Origin: Thalassospira sp.
GTDB lineage: Bacteria > Pseudomonadota > Alphaproteobacteria > Rhodospirillales > Thalassospiraceae
NCBI RefSeq assembly: GCF_002709775.1
Contig: NZ_PAQR01000011.1
Location: forward strand, 3,548 to 60,376
Reading direction: 5' to 3'
DNA: 56,829 nucleotides
Shown here: piece by piece, positions 35,842 through 44,272 of the stretch
How positions within the stretch are numbered: position 1 is the stretch's first letter
Layout: each line of letters starts with the position of its first letter
Position numbers and translations under genes: made by a program
Notes under the pieces: model-generated
Told to the model about the DNA's origin: nothing
Seen by the model: the letters and a program-made list of their open reading frames with translations, nothing else
The model's database searches: none

Positions 35842-36623
35842 TCGTAATTTTCGCTTTTGGCAATTTGCAGACGTGCGCGAACGTCCTGGCGGTCAAACAA
35901 CGGATCGAAAACGCCACCCGGGACGCCATCGACCACGATCAGGTCCGGGTCGGTGATGTGTCCGCCCTTGGCCGGGGCGGGGCGGCCAAATTTCGATTGA
36001 TCGGCAACAAGGATGGAATTGCGGCAATTACCCGCAATCGATTGGCGCAGGGATACTTCGCGATGATCGAAATCGGTCAACGTCCCGTCCGGCTCGATCC
36101 CGCCGACGCCAAACAGGCCGAAATCGACCTTGTATTTGTTAAACATCGCCTCGGCCTCGGGACTGATGACATCGCGATCAGGCAGGCGCAGCGTGCCGCC
36201 GGGAATGACAATCCGGTTGCCGGTATTGTTGCCCAGCGCCATCGCGGCATTCATGTTGTTGGTAATCACGGTCAGGTTGCGATGATCGACAAGATTAAGC
36301 GCCACCAGTTCCAGCGTGCTGCCAATCCCGATCAGGATCGATGCCCCGTCGGGGATCAGGCTTGCGACGTGCAGGGATATGGCGTGCTTGGCGGCGATAT
36401 TGGTGACCTGGCGGCTGTCATAGGACAGGTTCATGCCCGGTTCACCGGCATATTCAACACCACCATGGCGACGGCGCACCAGATTGGCGTCGCTTAACAT
36501 ATTGACGTCGCGGCGCACGGTTTGCGGGGTAACGTCAAAATGCTCTGCCAGTTTGTCGATGGAGACAAAGCTGTCGCGGCGCAGGATGTCGATGATGTCG
36601 CGTTGTCGCGCAGAAATATTCAT
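35838..36623 (-). CDS. DeoR/GlpR-family repressor
   Basis: About 261 residues. The N-terminal DeoR helix-turn-helix is typical (RQRDIIDILRRDSFVSIDKLAEHFDVTPQTVRRDVNML, read in pieces). The sugar-isomerase-like sensor domain has LIGIGSTLELVA, VITNNMNAA and KYKVDFGLFGVGGI, which bind a sugar or polyol phosphate. It heads the Ugp-like operon and probably represses it. The start is ATG at 36623 (MNISARQRD) or TTG at 36635; neither has a good ribosome site. An imperfect inverted repeat ends immediately before the ATG. Confidence 0.9.
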   Translation of the reverse strand: MNISARQRDIIDILRRDSFVSIDKLAEHFDVTPQTVRRDVNMLSDANLVRRRHGGVEYAGEPGMNLSYDSRQVTNIAAKHAISLHVASLIPDGASILIGIGSTLELVALNLVDHRNLTVITNNMNAAMALGNNTGNRIVIPGGTLRLPDRDVISPEAEAMFNKYKVDFGLFGVGGIEPDGTLTDFDHREVSLRQSIAGNCRNSILVADQSKFGRPAPAKGGHITDPDLIVVDGVPGGVFDPLFDRQDVRARLQIAKSENYE

Positions 36624-36624
36624 T

Positions 36625-36663
36625 TGATCGTTCAATTTGTTGTTTTGAACATTGAAGCGATCA
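36625..36663. promoter_or_regulatory. Inverted repeat before the DeoR gene (candidate operator)
   Basis: TGATCGTTCAAT (36625-36636) is matched, apart from one missing base, by the complement of ATTGAAGCGATCA (36651-36663). It covers the start region of the DeoR gene, as an autoregulatory site would. A second palindrome, ATTCATATGAAT, lies at 36703-36714. Confidence 0.45.
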
Positions 36664-36820
36664 TACGCGGCTTCGTTGTCACTAAGATTTCAGAAGCATG
36701 ACATTCATATGAATATTCAGAAGATGGCGAACGCGGCAGAAAACCGCGCCTTTTCAGGCGATGCTCAAACGAACATCACGGGCAAATTCATCGATTGGTG
36801 ACGACGCTGTAACAAAAAAA

Positions 36821-36848
36821 ACGCCGCCCGATGTGAAACGGACGGCGT
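36821..36848 (-). terminator. Terminator of the LOG-family gene
   Basis: ACGCCGCCC (36821-36829) pairs with GGACGGCGT (36840-36848) with one mismatch, followed on the minus strand by eight T's. Confidence 0.88.
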
Positions 36849-36879
36849 CTTGATGCTTGAATGCGGAGTGATGTTCTGA

Positions 36880-37464
36880 TCAGAACAGTTTTTCGCGCGG
36901 GTCAAAGCGCGGGGCCGGCTCGGCGGCAAGCTGTTCAAAGATTTCATCAAGCGTGTTGGCAACGGTATAGAGGTTCTTGTGGCTTGGGCGGGCAAAGCCG
37001 TCCTCAATGATGCCGTCAATCATGTCAAAGCACTTGTCCCAATAGCCAAGCGCATTGAGGAACACCATCGGCTTGTCATGAATGCCAAGCTGGCGCAGCG
37101 TCATGGCCTCAAACGCCTCGTCCAGGCTGCCAAGGCCGCCAGCAAGGGTGACAAAGGCGTCCGAGCGCCGGAACATCTCGACCTTGCGTTCATGCATGGA
37201 TTTGCAAACTATCAGTTCGGAAAGGCCGGTATGGCCGACTTCGATATCATCAAGATGGGCCGGAATGATACCCACCACGGTTCCGCCATTTTGCATGACG
37301 CCATCTGCCACGGCCCCCATCAGACCGATGCGACCCCCGCCATAAACCAGCGTGATGCCGCGTTCGGCCATCATCTTGCCAAAGGCGATGGCATTTTCCA
37401 TGTGTCGCGGGTCCTTGCCATCTGACGCACCGCAAAAGACACAGATTGATTTAACTTTAGTCAT
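36880..37464 (-). CDS. LOG-family protein (TIGR00730), nucleotide phosphoribohydrolase-like
   Basis: A 194-residue Rossmann-fold protein of the LOG family. Marks are ICVFCGASDGKDP at the N-terminus, TLVYGGGRIGLMGAVAD, the MHERK motif, and LAGGLGSLDEAFEAMTLRQLGIHDKPM, where this protein has AGGLGSLDE against the usual PGGxGTxxE. Family members release free base from cytokinin- or nucleoside-5'-monophosphates. The Pro-to-Ala and Thr-to-Ser changes in the second motif may affect the substrate or be neutral. The start at 37464 (MTKVKSICV) is chosen over the longer frame by family length. Confidence 0.88.
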   Translation of the reverse strand: MTKVKSICVFCGASDGKDPRHMENAIAFGKMMAERGITLVYGGGRIGLMGAVADGVMQNGGTVVGIIPAHLDDIEVGHTGLSELIVCKSMHERKVEMFRRSDAFVTLAGGLGSLDEAFEAMTLRQLGIHDKPMVFLNALGYWDKCFDMIDGIIEDGFARPSHKNLYTVANTLDEIFEQLAAEPAPRFDPREKLF

Positions 37465-37810
37465 GGCGACCTGCCTTGTGTTTCTTGTTTCGCAGGTAGC
37501 GGAACGGCGCATGATTTGCGCATCGTCCCGTACGGAAAGCGACCTTAACCGATCAAATCACATCTGTGGCAGTAATTTCCGCATGGCAGCATCTGAAATT
37601 TAAGTGACATGCCCGTGCCCTGATTTGATCGCCTTTGGCCGTATTGTTGCCAACAGGCTGTGGCAGTGATCGCACTACCTTGGAAACCCTAAGATCGCGC
37701 GCTTTTTATCGCAGGGTTAACAAGTTCTGAACCTGATTGTGGGATGGGTAGTTCCTAACGCAGGAAACTGTATTGAGCGTAACCATAAAAAGAAGGCAGG
37801 ACCGCCCAAC
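37465..37810. other. Intergenic region between divergent genes
   Basis: About 345 bases between the LOG gene and a plus-strand membrane protein. No gene, clear operator or RNA was recognised; it should contain promoters for both. Confidence 0.4.
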
Positions 37811-38782
37811 GTGTTTGTCGATAGTCCATTCATTCTTGCCATCGTGATATCGGGCATCATTGCCGCTGTTTTGATGCTGGCCTTGTGGCTGGGGCTGGAA
37901 CGCGCGATTGCGCGCCGCCTTGTGCTGGGCGCGATCATTCCGGCGGTGGCGGTTGCCGTGCCGGCAGCCATCGGTTTGCCCGAAACTGCACGCGGTGGCG
38001 TGGGGGCAGCCCTTTTGATGCTTGTGCTTGGCGGTATCTGCGGCGCGATTATGGACTTTTCCCGACTGTCGGAACGCATATCGCTTGGCGTTGCCGGGGT
38101 GATCCTGTTGCTGGGCGCCTGGCTGGTGTTGGCTGCGCCAATCAGCGGGCTTTCATACCATCCCGGTGCGATCCAGATCATTGCCTGGCTGGCGTTTCTG
38201 ATTGTTGGCGGTTGTTTCCTGTGGGTGACGCGACCGGACTTCTCCGAAGATGATGACGAGGCCGCCAAACCGGCCAGAGGCAAAAAGACCAAGACGGCCA
38301 AGACCAAGGCAAGCAAAGCAGATGCGGCGGTTGATATTGTCAATCTCGCAAAGCCGGGACCGGTTGCGGTTTTGATGACACTGGCCTTGGGGCAGGGGAT
38401 CATCGTTTACCTGTTCGGGTTAAGTGATTTTGTCGTCTTGCAGGCCGCCCTGACGGTGGCGTTGATCGTCGCCCTGATTTCGGAAAAGGCAGCACCGCAA
38501 TACCGTGTTGCGGTCTGGCTTGGTGTTGTCGGTGCGCTGATGGCGGCAGCAGCCAGTGCGATGATCATTGTTCCGGCTTCCTGTCTTGCCTTTGCGGTAC
38601 TGCTGCTGGTGGTGTCGGGGCGGCAGGCATCGGTCAGGTTGGCCACGCATTTACCAAGTGATAACCCTGCGCAGGCGGTGCTTCTGGGCAGTGTGATCAA
38701 GGTTGGCGTGCTGGCCTTGCCACTGATCATTGCGGCCCTTCTTGCCTATGTCGGTGCCGAAATGGCAGCCCGAGCCGTTTGA
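37811..38782 (+). CDS. Polytopic membrane protein, function unknown
   Basis: A 323-residue protein with about ten hydrophobic segments. They fall in two groups separated by a highly charged cytoplasmic-type linker (DDDEAAKPARGKKTKTAKTK). No transporter or enzyme signature was recognised. The start is taken as GTG (37811, MFVDSPFIL) with AGGA ten bases upstream; the frame is open further back, but that part is polar and unlike the rest. It precedes the LysM gene by about 220 bases on the same strand. It could be an envelope or cell-wall factor, by association only. Confidence 0.6.
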   Translation: MFVDSPFILAIVISGIIAAVLMLALWLGLERAIARRLVLGAIIPAVAVAVPAAIGLPETARGGVGAALLMLVLGGICGAIMDFSRLSERISLGVAGVILLLGAWLVLAAPISGLSYHPGAIQIIAWLAFLIVGGCFLWVTRPDFSEDDDEAAKPARGKKTKTAKTKASKADAAVDIVNLAKPGPVAVLMTLALGQGIIVYLFGLSDFVVLQAALTVALIVALISEKAAPQYRVAVWLGVVGALMAAAASAMIIVPASCLAFAVLLLVVSGRQASVRLATHLPSDNPAQAVLLGSVIKVGVLALPLIIAALLAYVGAEMAARAV

Positions 38783-38934
38783 GGCGAAGGTTGACTCGGG
38801 GCGAGTAGACTGATTCTCTTCATCTTTGCCTAACGGTTGCGCTGTATCGTTTGTTCGTTACGTTATGGAAACTGCGCGCTGAAAGTAGTACAAGTTTCTA
38901 ATTAACGTGCTCGGACGAGTTGTTTGAGGGGAAT

Positions 38935-39006
38935 ATGGCAAACAATTTCAGTGTCTTGAGCGCGACCGTTAAAAACATAAACATCGTTCAAGGATATTTC
39001 CGGTGA
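38935..39006 (+). CDS. Possible 23-residue leader peptide before the LysM gene
   Basis: ATG at 38935 is preceded by GAGGGGA and opens a frame of 23 codons (MANNFSVLSATVKNINIVQG...). Its TGA stop overlaps the GTG start of the LysM gene (GTGA). This layout suggests translational coupling. It is too short for coding statistics and may be chance, but the ribosome site is better than that of most genes in the window. Confidence 0.35.
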   Translation: MANNFSVLSATVKNINIVQGYFR

Positions 39007-40103
39007 AGCGACCCTATATCCTCGTCATTGTCGGCGTTGTACTGATCATTGCAGCGATTGCGCTGAACTACATGCTGACCAAGAGTGCGGATGAAGAAAC
39101 CGCACCGGCAGTCACCCAGGCGCCAGCAGTTGCGACTGAAACGACGCCAAGCGAACCGGCATCCGAGCCGGAAAGCGCTGCACCCGAAATTACCAATCCA
39201 AGCTTTGATGTCGTGCGCATCGGTCCGGATGGAAATGCCGTGATCGCCGGTCGCGCCGAGCCCAACAGCACGATCCGTATCCGCGAAGGCGACGAAGTGA
39301 TTGGCGAAGCCACCGCTGATGAGCGCGGCGAATGGGTTGTTCTGCCCAACAAGCCGCTGGCAAGTGGCGATCGCGAACTGTCGCTTGAGGCCGAAGATGC
39401 CACTGGTACTGTTTCCAAGGCCGAAGACAAGGTCGTTGTCCTGATCCCTGAGGAAGAGGCTGCGCCGGTATCCGAAGACACCACCGAAACTGCCGAGGCA
39501 GCTGAGAGCGCACCGGAAAGCGAAAAGCAGCCTGTGATCGCGCTTAAGGTACCGGCCGAAGGCAATGGCGCGGCAACCGTCATGCAGGGCCCGGCACCAG
39601 AAGCCGCATCTGCAACCGAAGAAACCGATACCCCGGATGCAACCCTGCCGCGACTGTCGATTGATATTGTCGATTACGACACCGAAGGCCGCGTTGCGAT
39701 GTCAGGCAAGGCGGATTTGGACCACACCGTTCGGATCTATCTTGATAACAAGCATGTCGGAACCGCCCCGGCCGATGAAAACGGCAACTGGGCACTGACC
39801 ATCGGCGAGCCGATCGAGCCGGGCAATTACACCATGCGTGCCGATCAGCTTGATAGCGCTGGTACCGTGACCGCACGTGTTGAAATTCCGTTCGAACGCG
39901 CAAGACCGGACCAGATTCTTGAGCCGGGTTCACGCTATGTCGTTCAGCCGGGCAACAGCCTGTGGCGTATTGCGCGTCGCACGTATGGCGAAGGCCTGAA
40001 ATACTGGGTGATCTATCATCAGAACCGCAACCAGATCCGCGATCCTGACCTGATTTACCCGGGGCAGATTTTTGCACTGCCGAACGAAGAAATTCAGCAA
40101 TAA
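39003..40103 (+). CDS. LysM-domain envelope protein with Ig-like repeats
   Basis: A 366-residue protein with an N-terminal membrane anchor (YILVIVGVVLIIAAIALNYML). A Pro/Ala/Glu-rich spacer follows. Two bacterial Ig-like units are seen: GNAVIAGRAEPNSTIRIREG with GEWVVLPNKPLASGDREL, and GRVAMSGKADLDHTVRIYLD with GNWALTIGEPIEPGNYTM. The C-terminal LysM domain (YVVQPGNSLWRIARRTYG, with YPGQIFALP) should bind peptidoglycan. It is probably anchored in the inner membrane, reaching the wall. The GTG start has AAGGA eight bases upstream. A strong terminator follows. Confidence 0.88.
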   Translation: MKRPYILVIVGVVLIIAAIALNYMLTKSADEETAPAVTQAPAVATETTPSEPASEPESAAPEITNPSFDVVRIGPDGNAVIAGRAEPNSTIRIREGDEVIGEATADERGEWVVLPNKPLASGDRELSLEAEDATGTVSKAEDKVVVLIPEEEAAPVSEDTTETAEAAESAPESEKQPVIALKVPAEGNGAATVMQGPAPEAASATEETDTPDATLPRLSIDIVDYDTEGRVAMSGKADLDHTVRIYLDNKHVGTAPADENGNWALTIGEPIEPGNYTMRADQLDSAGTVTARVEIPFERARPDQILEPGSRYVVQPGNSLWRIARRTYGEGLKYWVIYHQNRNQIRDPDLIYPGQIFALPNEEIQQ

Positions 40104-40122
40104 GCATCACTTTTCTTTGCGA

Positions 40123-40159
40123 GGGGCAAAGCACATGGTAAGTGTGTTTTGCCCCTTTT
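40123..40159 (+). terminator. Terminator of the LysM gene
   Basis: GGGGCAAAGCACA (40123-40135) pairs with TGTGTTTTGCCCC (40143-40155) with one mismatch, followed by TTTT. Confidence 0.88.
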
Positions 40160-40257
40160 AAGTTTGGGGCCAAACAGTTTGACGCGGGTTGCGTTGCCCT
40201 TTGTCATCACTAGATGGTAGGAAAGCGCCCGCACGGTACCAATGGTACCAAATTGAT

Positions 40258-40980
40258 ATGCCCAACCATGGCAACCAGGGAATTAAGACTTTGAAATCCG
40301 TTCTTGTGCCGATCAATCCGGAAGGCTGGAAATTCGTTGCGATCTTTGCAGCGATCACTGTGGGCTTGTTCCTGATTGCGGAACCGCTGGGCTGGATCGG
40401 CGTGATCCTGACACTTTGGTGCGCATATTTCTTCCGCGACCCGGATCGTATTACGCCCACCGATGAAAATCTGGTGATTTCCCCGGCAGATGGCCGCGTT
40501 TGCATGATTTCGCAAGCGCCGCTGCCCAAGGAACTTGAACTTGACGACAAGACCCCGCGTACGCGTGTGTCGATCTTCATGAATGTGTTCAACGTCCATG
40601 TGAACCGCTGCCCGGTCAATGGCGAAATCGTTGGCGAGGCCTATGTACCCGGCAAGTTCGTCAATGCCGAACTCGACAAGGCATCGGAAAACAACGAGCG
40701 CCAGATCCTTCTTGTCCGTGACAAGGAAGGCCGCGAGTTCGGTGTGGTTCAGATCGCCGGTCTGGTTGCGCGCCGTATTCTGTGTGATGTCGGTACCGGT
40801 TCGCAGCTGAAAGCGGGTGAACGTTTCGGTCTGATCCGCTTTGGCTCGCGCGTGGATGTGTATCTGCCCGAAGGTGTCTCGCCCAACGTGATTGTTGGGC
40901 AAACGACGATTGCCGGTGAAACCGTCCTTGCTGATGTCTCGGCCAAGGGCAAGGACGCCGCAGCCGGGGAGATCCGATAA
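40258..40980 (+). CDS. psd: Phosphatidylserine decarboxylase proenzyme, short alphaproteobacterial type
   Basis: About 240 residues. It removes CO2 from phosphatidylserine to give phosphatidylethanolamine at the inner membrane. Marks are the N-terminal hydrophobic segment ([20 protein letters not shown]), [21 protein letters not shown], the [13 protein letters not shown] motif and the self-cleavage site [11 protein letters not shown], where the Gly-Ser bond is cut to form the pyruvoyl group. The start is uncertain: ATG at 40258 has no clear ribosome site, and TTG at 40291 matches the usual length of short forms. Its stop overlaps the pssA start (TAATG). Confidence 0.93.
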   Translation: MPNHGNQGIKTLKSVLVPINPEGWKFVAIFAAITVGLFLIAEPLGWIGVILTLWCAYFFRDPDRITPTDENLVISPADGRVCMISQAPLPKELELDDKTPRTRVSIFMNVFNVHVNRCPVNGEIVGEAYVPGKFVNAELDKASENNERQILLVRDKEGREFGVVQIAGLVARRILCDVGTGSQLKAGERFGLIRFGSRVDVYLPEGVSPNVIVGQTTIAGETVLADVSAKGKDAAAGEIR

Positions 40981-41840
40981 TGGCAGGCGGCATCGATCCC
41001 GTTCGTCGTCCCCGTCGTTTCAAGGCGATGTCGCTGACGCGACTTGTGCCGAACGTTGCGACGATCATGGGGATGTGTGCCGGTCTGACCTCGATCCGCT
41101 TTGCGATGCAGGATCGTTGGGAGGCCGCCGTTGCCGCCATTCTGATTGCGGGGATCATTGACGGTCTTGATGGCCGCCTTGCCCGCATGCTCAACGCATC
41201 CAGCCGCTTTGGCGGCGAACTCGACAGCTTGTCCGACTTTGTCTGCTTTGGCGTTGCACCGGCCATGATGCTGTATTTCTGGTCGCTCCATGAATTTGGC
41301 GGCATTGGCTGGGCATTGTCGCTTCTGTTTGCGGTTTGCATGATGCTGCGTCTGGCGCGCTTCAATACGCAGATGCTGGGCGAACCTGAGCTGCCAACAT
41401 GGGCCTACCGGTTCTTTACCGGGGTTCCGGCCCCGGCGGCAGCCGCCCTTGCCATGTGGCCGATTGTTCTGACCTTTCAGTTTGGCGAAGGCATCTTTGA
41501 TAGCCCCTATATCGTCGCACCCTATGGTGTGATCATTGCGGGCCTGATGGTGTCGCGTCTGCCGACATTCAGCTTCAAGAAGGTCAAGGTGCCGCGCGCA
41601 TGGGTGCTGCCGTTGATGTTGGCGTTTGGTGCATCGGTGGCGTTTCTGGTGTCCTCGCCGTGGCTGACCCTTTCGGCCATTGCCGCGATCTATTTTATCA
41701 CCTTCCCACTGTCCTATCGTTCTTATCGTCGTATGGGGGTTGAGAACCAGCAGCGTCAGGACAAGGAAGATGAAGAAGACGATGATGGTGAACCCGATGA
41801 CGATCCCGAAGAGGGATTGAACCGCGTCCATCAGAACTGA
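40980..41840 (+). CDS. pssA: CDP-diacylglycerol-serine O-phosphatidyltransferase
   Basis: A 286-residue polytopic enzyme that makes phosphatidylserine from CDP-diacylglycerol and serine, directly before Psd in the phosphatidylethanolamine pathway. The CDP-alcohol phosphatidyltransferase motif is complete: DGLDGRLAR, then FGGELDSLSD, giving the four catalytic aspartates. About seven membrane segments follow. The C-terminal 30 residues are strongly acidic (EDEEDDDGEPDDDPEE). It is coupled to psd by a one-base overlap. A perfect terminator follows. Confidence 0.95.
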   Translation: MAGGIDPVRRPRRFKAMSLTRLVPNVATIMGMCAGLTSIRFAMQDRWEAAVAAILIAGIIDGLDGRLARMLNASSRFGGELDSLSDFVCFGVAPAMMLYFWSLHEFGGIGWALSLLFAVCMMLRLARFNTQMLGEPELPTWAYRFFTGVPAPAAAALAMWPIVLTFQFGEGIFDSPYIVAPYGVIIAGLMVSRLPTFSFKKVKVPRAWVLPLMLAFGASVAFLVSSPWLTLSAIAAIYFITFPLSYRSYRRMGVENQQRQDKEDEEDDDGEPDDDPEEGLNRVHQN

Positions 41841-41866
41841 TCATCAGATCAAAAGATCAAAAGAAA

Positions 41867-41892
41867 AGCCGGCATATATGCCGGCTTTTTTA
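41867..41892. terminator. Bidirectional terminator after pssA
   Basis: AAGCCGGCAT and ATGCCGGCTT form a perfect palindrome followed by T's. It overlaps the stop of the convergent gene at 41890 and can serve both strands. Confidence 0.88.
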
Positions 41893-42831
41893 TTGCGTTT
41901 CGCCGATCAAGGTGCGGAAGTATTCAGCATCGGTTGTTGTCAGATGCGTCATATAGCTTTCAGCAAGTTCAATCGGTGAGATGTCAGCCACGATCGTGTT
42001 GATTTTTCCGATAATGTCACGACCTGCTTTAGTGTCGCTACAAGCAACTTTGGCGTGAAGAATGTCGGGCACCTCGGCAATTGGAAGCGACGTGAAATCG
42101 TGATCGTGCACGTTATTACCAAATAGATAACCCGCTTCGATGGGATATGCGAGAAACCAGTCGATCCTGCCAAGTTCGAGCATCTTTGCGAAATCCGCAT
42201 GTTGGCGGGTTTTTTGAATATGCGCCCCGAAGCCGTTTGTCCGGATCGCCTTATCAATTTGACGGCCATAGGACCGACCTGCTTCGATGGCAGGTGAAAA
42301 TGCCTGTTCCTTGAGAAGTTCTGTCAGGGACACTTCACCGGCATCATCAATAAAGGGGGAGAAATCAGAGGCGCGTTTGGCCGATACAATCACCGAAATT
42401 GGCAGCATGGAAAGAATTGTGTCGCTAAACACAAACTCCTGCGTGCGGTGGTCAGTTTCCAAAAGGCCCGGTATGCAAATAGTTTGGTTTTGCGTGACAC
42501 CAGCCCTTCGCATGGATGCGAATGCGCGACCGCGCGGTTTGACTTCAAGACGGATGCTGTAGTTCGGCAGGCGGTTGATCAGATGTTCGATGCTGGTCAT
42601 TCCAAAGCCGGACAACTTCCCATCTTTGATTTCGATCGCAGGCGGAACCGTGTCGAGCAACCAGAGGATGTCTTGCTTTGGTGTGGGCGTGGTAGCACTT
42701 GATGCAGGCCCCGGCGCGACTGTCTTTTCAGATGCAGAAATTACCGATGGCATGATTGAGGTCGCAAATGTGACCGCGGCAGCAATGGCATTTTTGACAG
42801 AAAGTTTTGGTATTGAACGAGATGCAGGCAT
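41890..42831 (-). CDS. Periplasmic binding-protein-like protein (TIGR02285-like)
   Basis: A 313-residue secreted protein with a signal peptide in its first 34 residues. It resembles family-3 solute-binding proteins of the TIGR02285 type: SGFGMTSIEHLINRLPNY, VKPRGRAFASMRRAG, FVFSDTILSMLPISVIV, GRSYGRQID, and ELGRIDWFLAYPIEAGYLF. No transporter genes adjoin it, so it may be an orphan sensor or binding protein. The next gene on the strand is a paralog with the same order of motifs. The start is not supported by a good ribosome site. Confidence 0.7.
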   Translation of the reverse strand: MPASRSIPKLSVKNAIAAAVTFATSIMPSVISASEKTVAPGPASSATTPTPKQDILWLLDTVPPAIEIKDGKLSGFGMTSIEHLINRLPNYSIRLEVKPRGRAFASMRRAGVTQNQTICIPGLLETDHRTQEFVFSDTILSMLPISVIVSAKRASDFSPFIDDAGEVSLTELLKEQAFSPAIEAGRSYGRQIDKAIRTNGFGAHIQKTRQHADFAKMLELGRIDWFLAYPIEAGYLFGNNVHDHDFTSLPIAEVPDILHAKVACSDTKAGRDIIGKINTIVADISPIELAESYMTHLTTTDAEYFRTLIGETQ

Positions 42832-43078
42832 TCAGGTTTGGCGCAACGGGCTTTGAGTTTTTGGGTAAATCAGGCGGCAAATCGGTTCTTTTGAAACAAC
42901 ACCGGATTTGGGTCGCGGGGGTGATACCCGATGGACTGATGTTCGGCAACCTGTCTTGCCTGCATGGCAGCCCCCAGCATTTGGGGAAATCGGATTAAGG
43001 CATTGGGGACTATGAGGAATGTGCGCAGCGGGTAATTTCAAACTGGATTGGCTTGGGAAAACCAGCTGCTGTTTCTGA

Positions 43079-44014
43079 CTATTGCGCGGTGGAAGGACTG
43101 TATTCCAGCCGGGTTTCGAAATGTTCGGCGTGGATGTATTGGTCACGCGCGGCATTGAACCATTCACGGTCATTGGGGCCCAGCCAGTTAGCATAAAACT
43201 CCGTCCAGGGCATGGTCGGGTTGTCATCGACGATGGTGTTGATTTCGGCAATTGCCTTTTGACCGGCGGGCGTTTTCGCGCAGCCAATTGTGGCTTCAAG
43301 CAAGGTGGTGTTGCCGGCAATCGGCAGGGCCTTGATTTCAAGCTCGGGCGTTTGGGTGCGGCGGTAATATTCGGCTTCGGATGGGAAATAAAGCGTCCAG
43401 TCGATGCGTTTGAGGTCCAGCATCCGAACGAACTTGGTGTCTTCGGCAACCTGCATGACCTGATGGGTGTCGCGGAACCGGTTCAGATGACCGTCGACGC
43501 GCGATCCATAGGCCCGACCGATGCGCACTGCCGTTGAGAGGCTTTCGTCTGCGAGAAGGCGGTCCAGCTCAATATGGCCTTCCTTGTTCAGATAAGGCGT
43601 AAAGCGGTCTTCATCCTCTGCCCGAATGACAATCGAGATCGGCAGATGCAGCAGGATGGTTTTGGCAAAGGTGATATATTCGCGCCGCTCCGGGGTCGGG
43701 ATCAGCGTTGTCGAGCAGCGCAAAGCCCCTTCGCCGTTTTTCATTTCGGCCAGAAGGCGGGCAAGCGGCACATGAAGAACGTCGTGACGATATTGCGGTA
43801 GCTGGGCGGCAAACCAGTTCTGGGTATCGGCAGCATAGCCGGTCAACTGGCCTTGCTCATGGATAAAGGCCGGGGCAAAGGCGGGAACCGCCCAGGTAAA
43901 GGATTGATCTTCCGGGCTATTCTGTGCCATCGCGCCATCAGAGATCAATGCGCCAAGCGCACAGGCAATGCCAAAGACCTTTGGTCGCGCGTTATGCCAG
44001 AGAGCCGATACCAT
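43079..44014 (-). CDS. Periplasmic binding-protein-like protein (TIGR02285-like), paralog
   Basis: About 311 residues. The start at 44014 (MVSALWHNA) has AAAGGA six bases upstream and opens a signal peptide ending GAMAQN. The body parallels the downstream gene: LTGYAADTQNWFAAQLPQY, VPLARLLAEMKNGEG, FAKTILLHLPISIVI, GRAYGSRVD, DLKRIDWTLYFPSEAEYY. The two are tandem copies that have diverged, 247 bases apart. A substrate cannot be named. Confidence 0.75.
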   Translation of the reverse strand: MVSALWHNARPKVFGIACALGALISDGAMAQNSPEDQSFTWAVPAFAPAFIHEQGQLTGYAADTQNWFAAQLPQYRHDVLHVPLARLLAEMKNGEGALRCSTTLIPTPERREYITFAKTILLHLPISIVIRAEDEDRFTPYLNKEGHIELDRLLADESLSTAVRIGRAYGSRVDGHLNRFRDTHQVMQVAEDTKFVRMLDLKRIDWTLYFPSEAEYYRRTQTPELEIKALPIAGNTTLLEATIGCAKTPAGQKAIAEINTIVDDNPTMPWTEFYANWLGPNDREWFNAARDQYIHAEHFETRLEYSPSTAQ

Positions 44015-44190
44015 GCAGTTCCTTTGATTCCGGCGGAAATCAGTTGTGAAGAATGACGCTAAAATACTTCTAAAATCCTTAGGAAAGTGTGTATTCGCTA
44101 TGCTGATCTGATCATCCATGAATATAAAATCATATAGTTATGAAGTAATGATGTATCAAGCGCAGCTTGCTCATCCTGTGTTGTGCCGGG

Positions 44191-44228
44191 GATAAAAAGT
44201 CACCGGCCCCCGGGGAAGGGGGCCGGTG
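44191..44228 (-). terminator. Terminator of the RND efflux operon
   Basis: CACCGGCCCC (44201-44210) pairs with GGGGCCGGTG (44219-44228). On the minus strand ACTTTTTATC follows. A second GC-rich stem (CCGCGCGC/GCGCGCGG type) lies between it and the stop codon. Confidence 0.85.
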
Positions 44229-44272
44229 TAACCGCGCGGCGGGGTCGGGGGAAAAAGCGCGCGGCTATAGGG

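Noticed and set aside
40236..40250. GGTACC-AAT-GGTACC repeat before psd as an operator
   Set aside because: Each half is itself a 6-bp palindrome, and the repeat is short. No regulator adjoins it, so there is too little to call a site.
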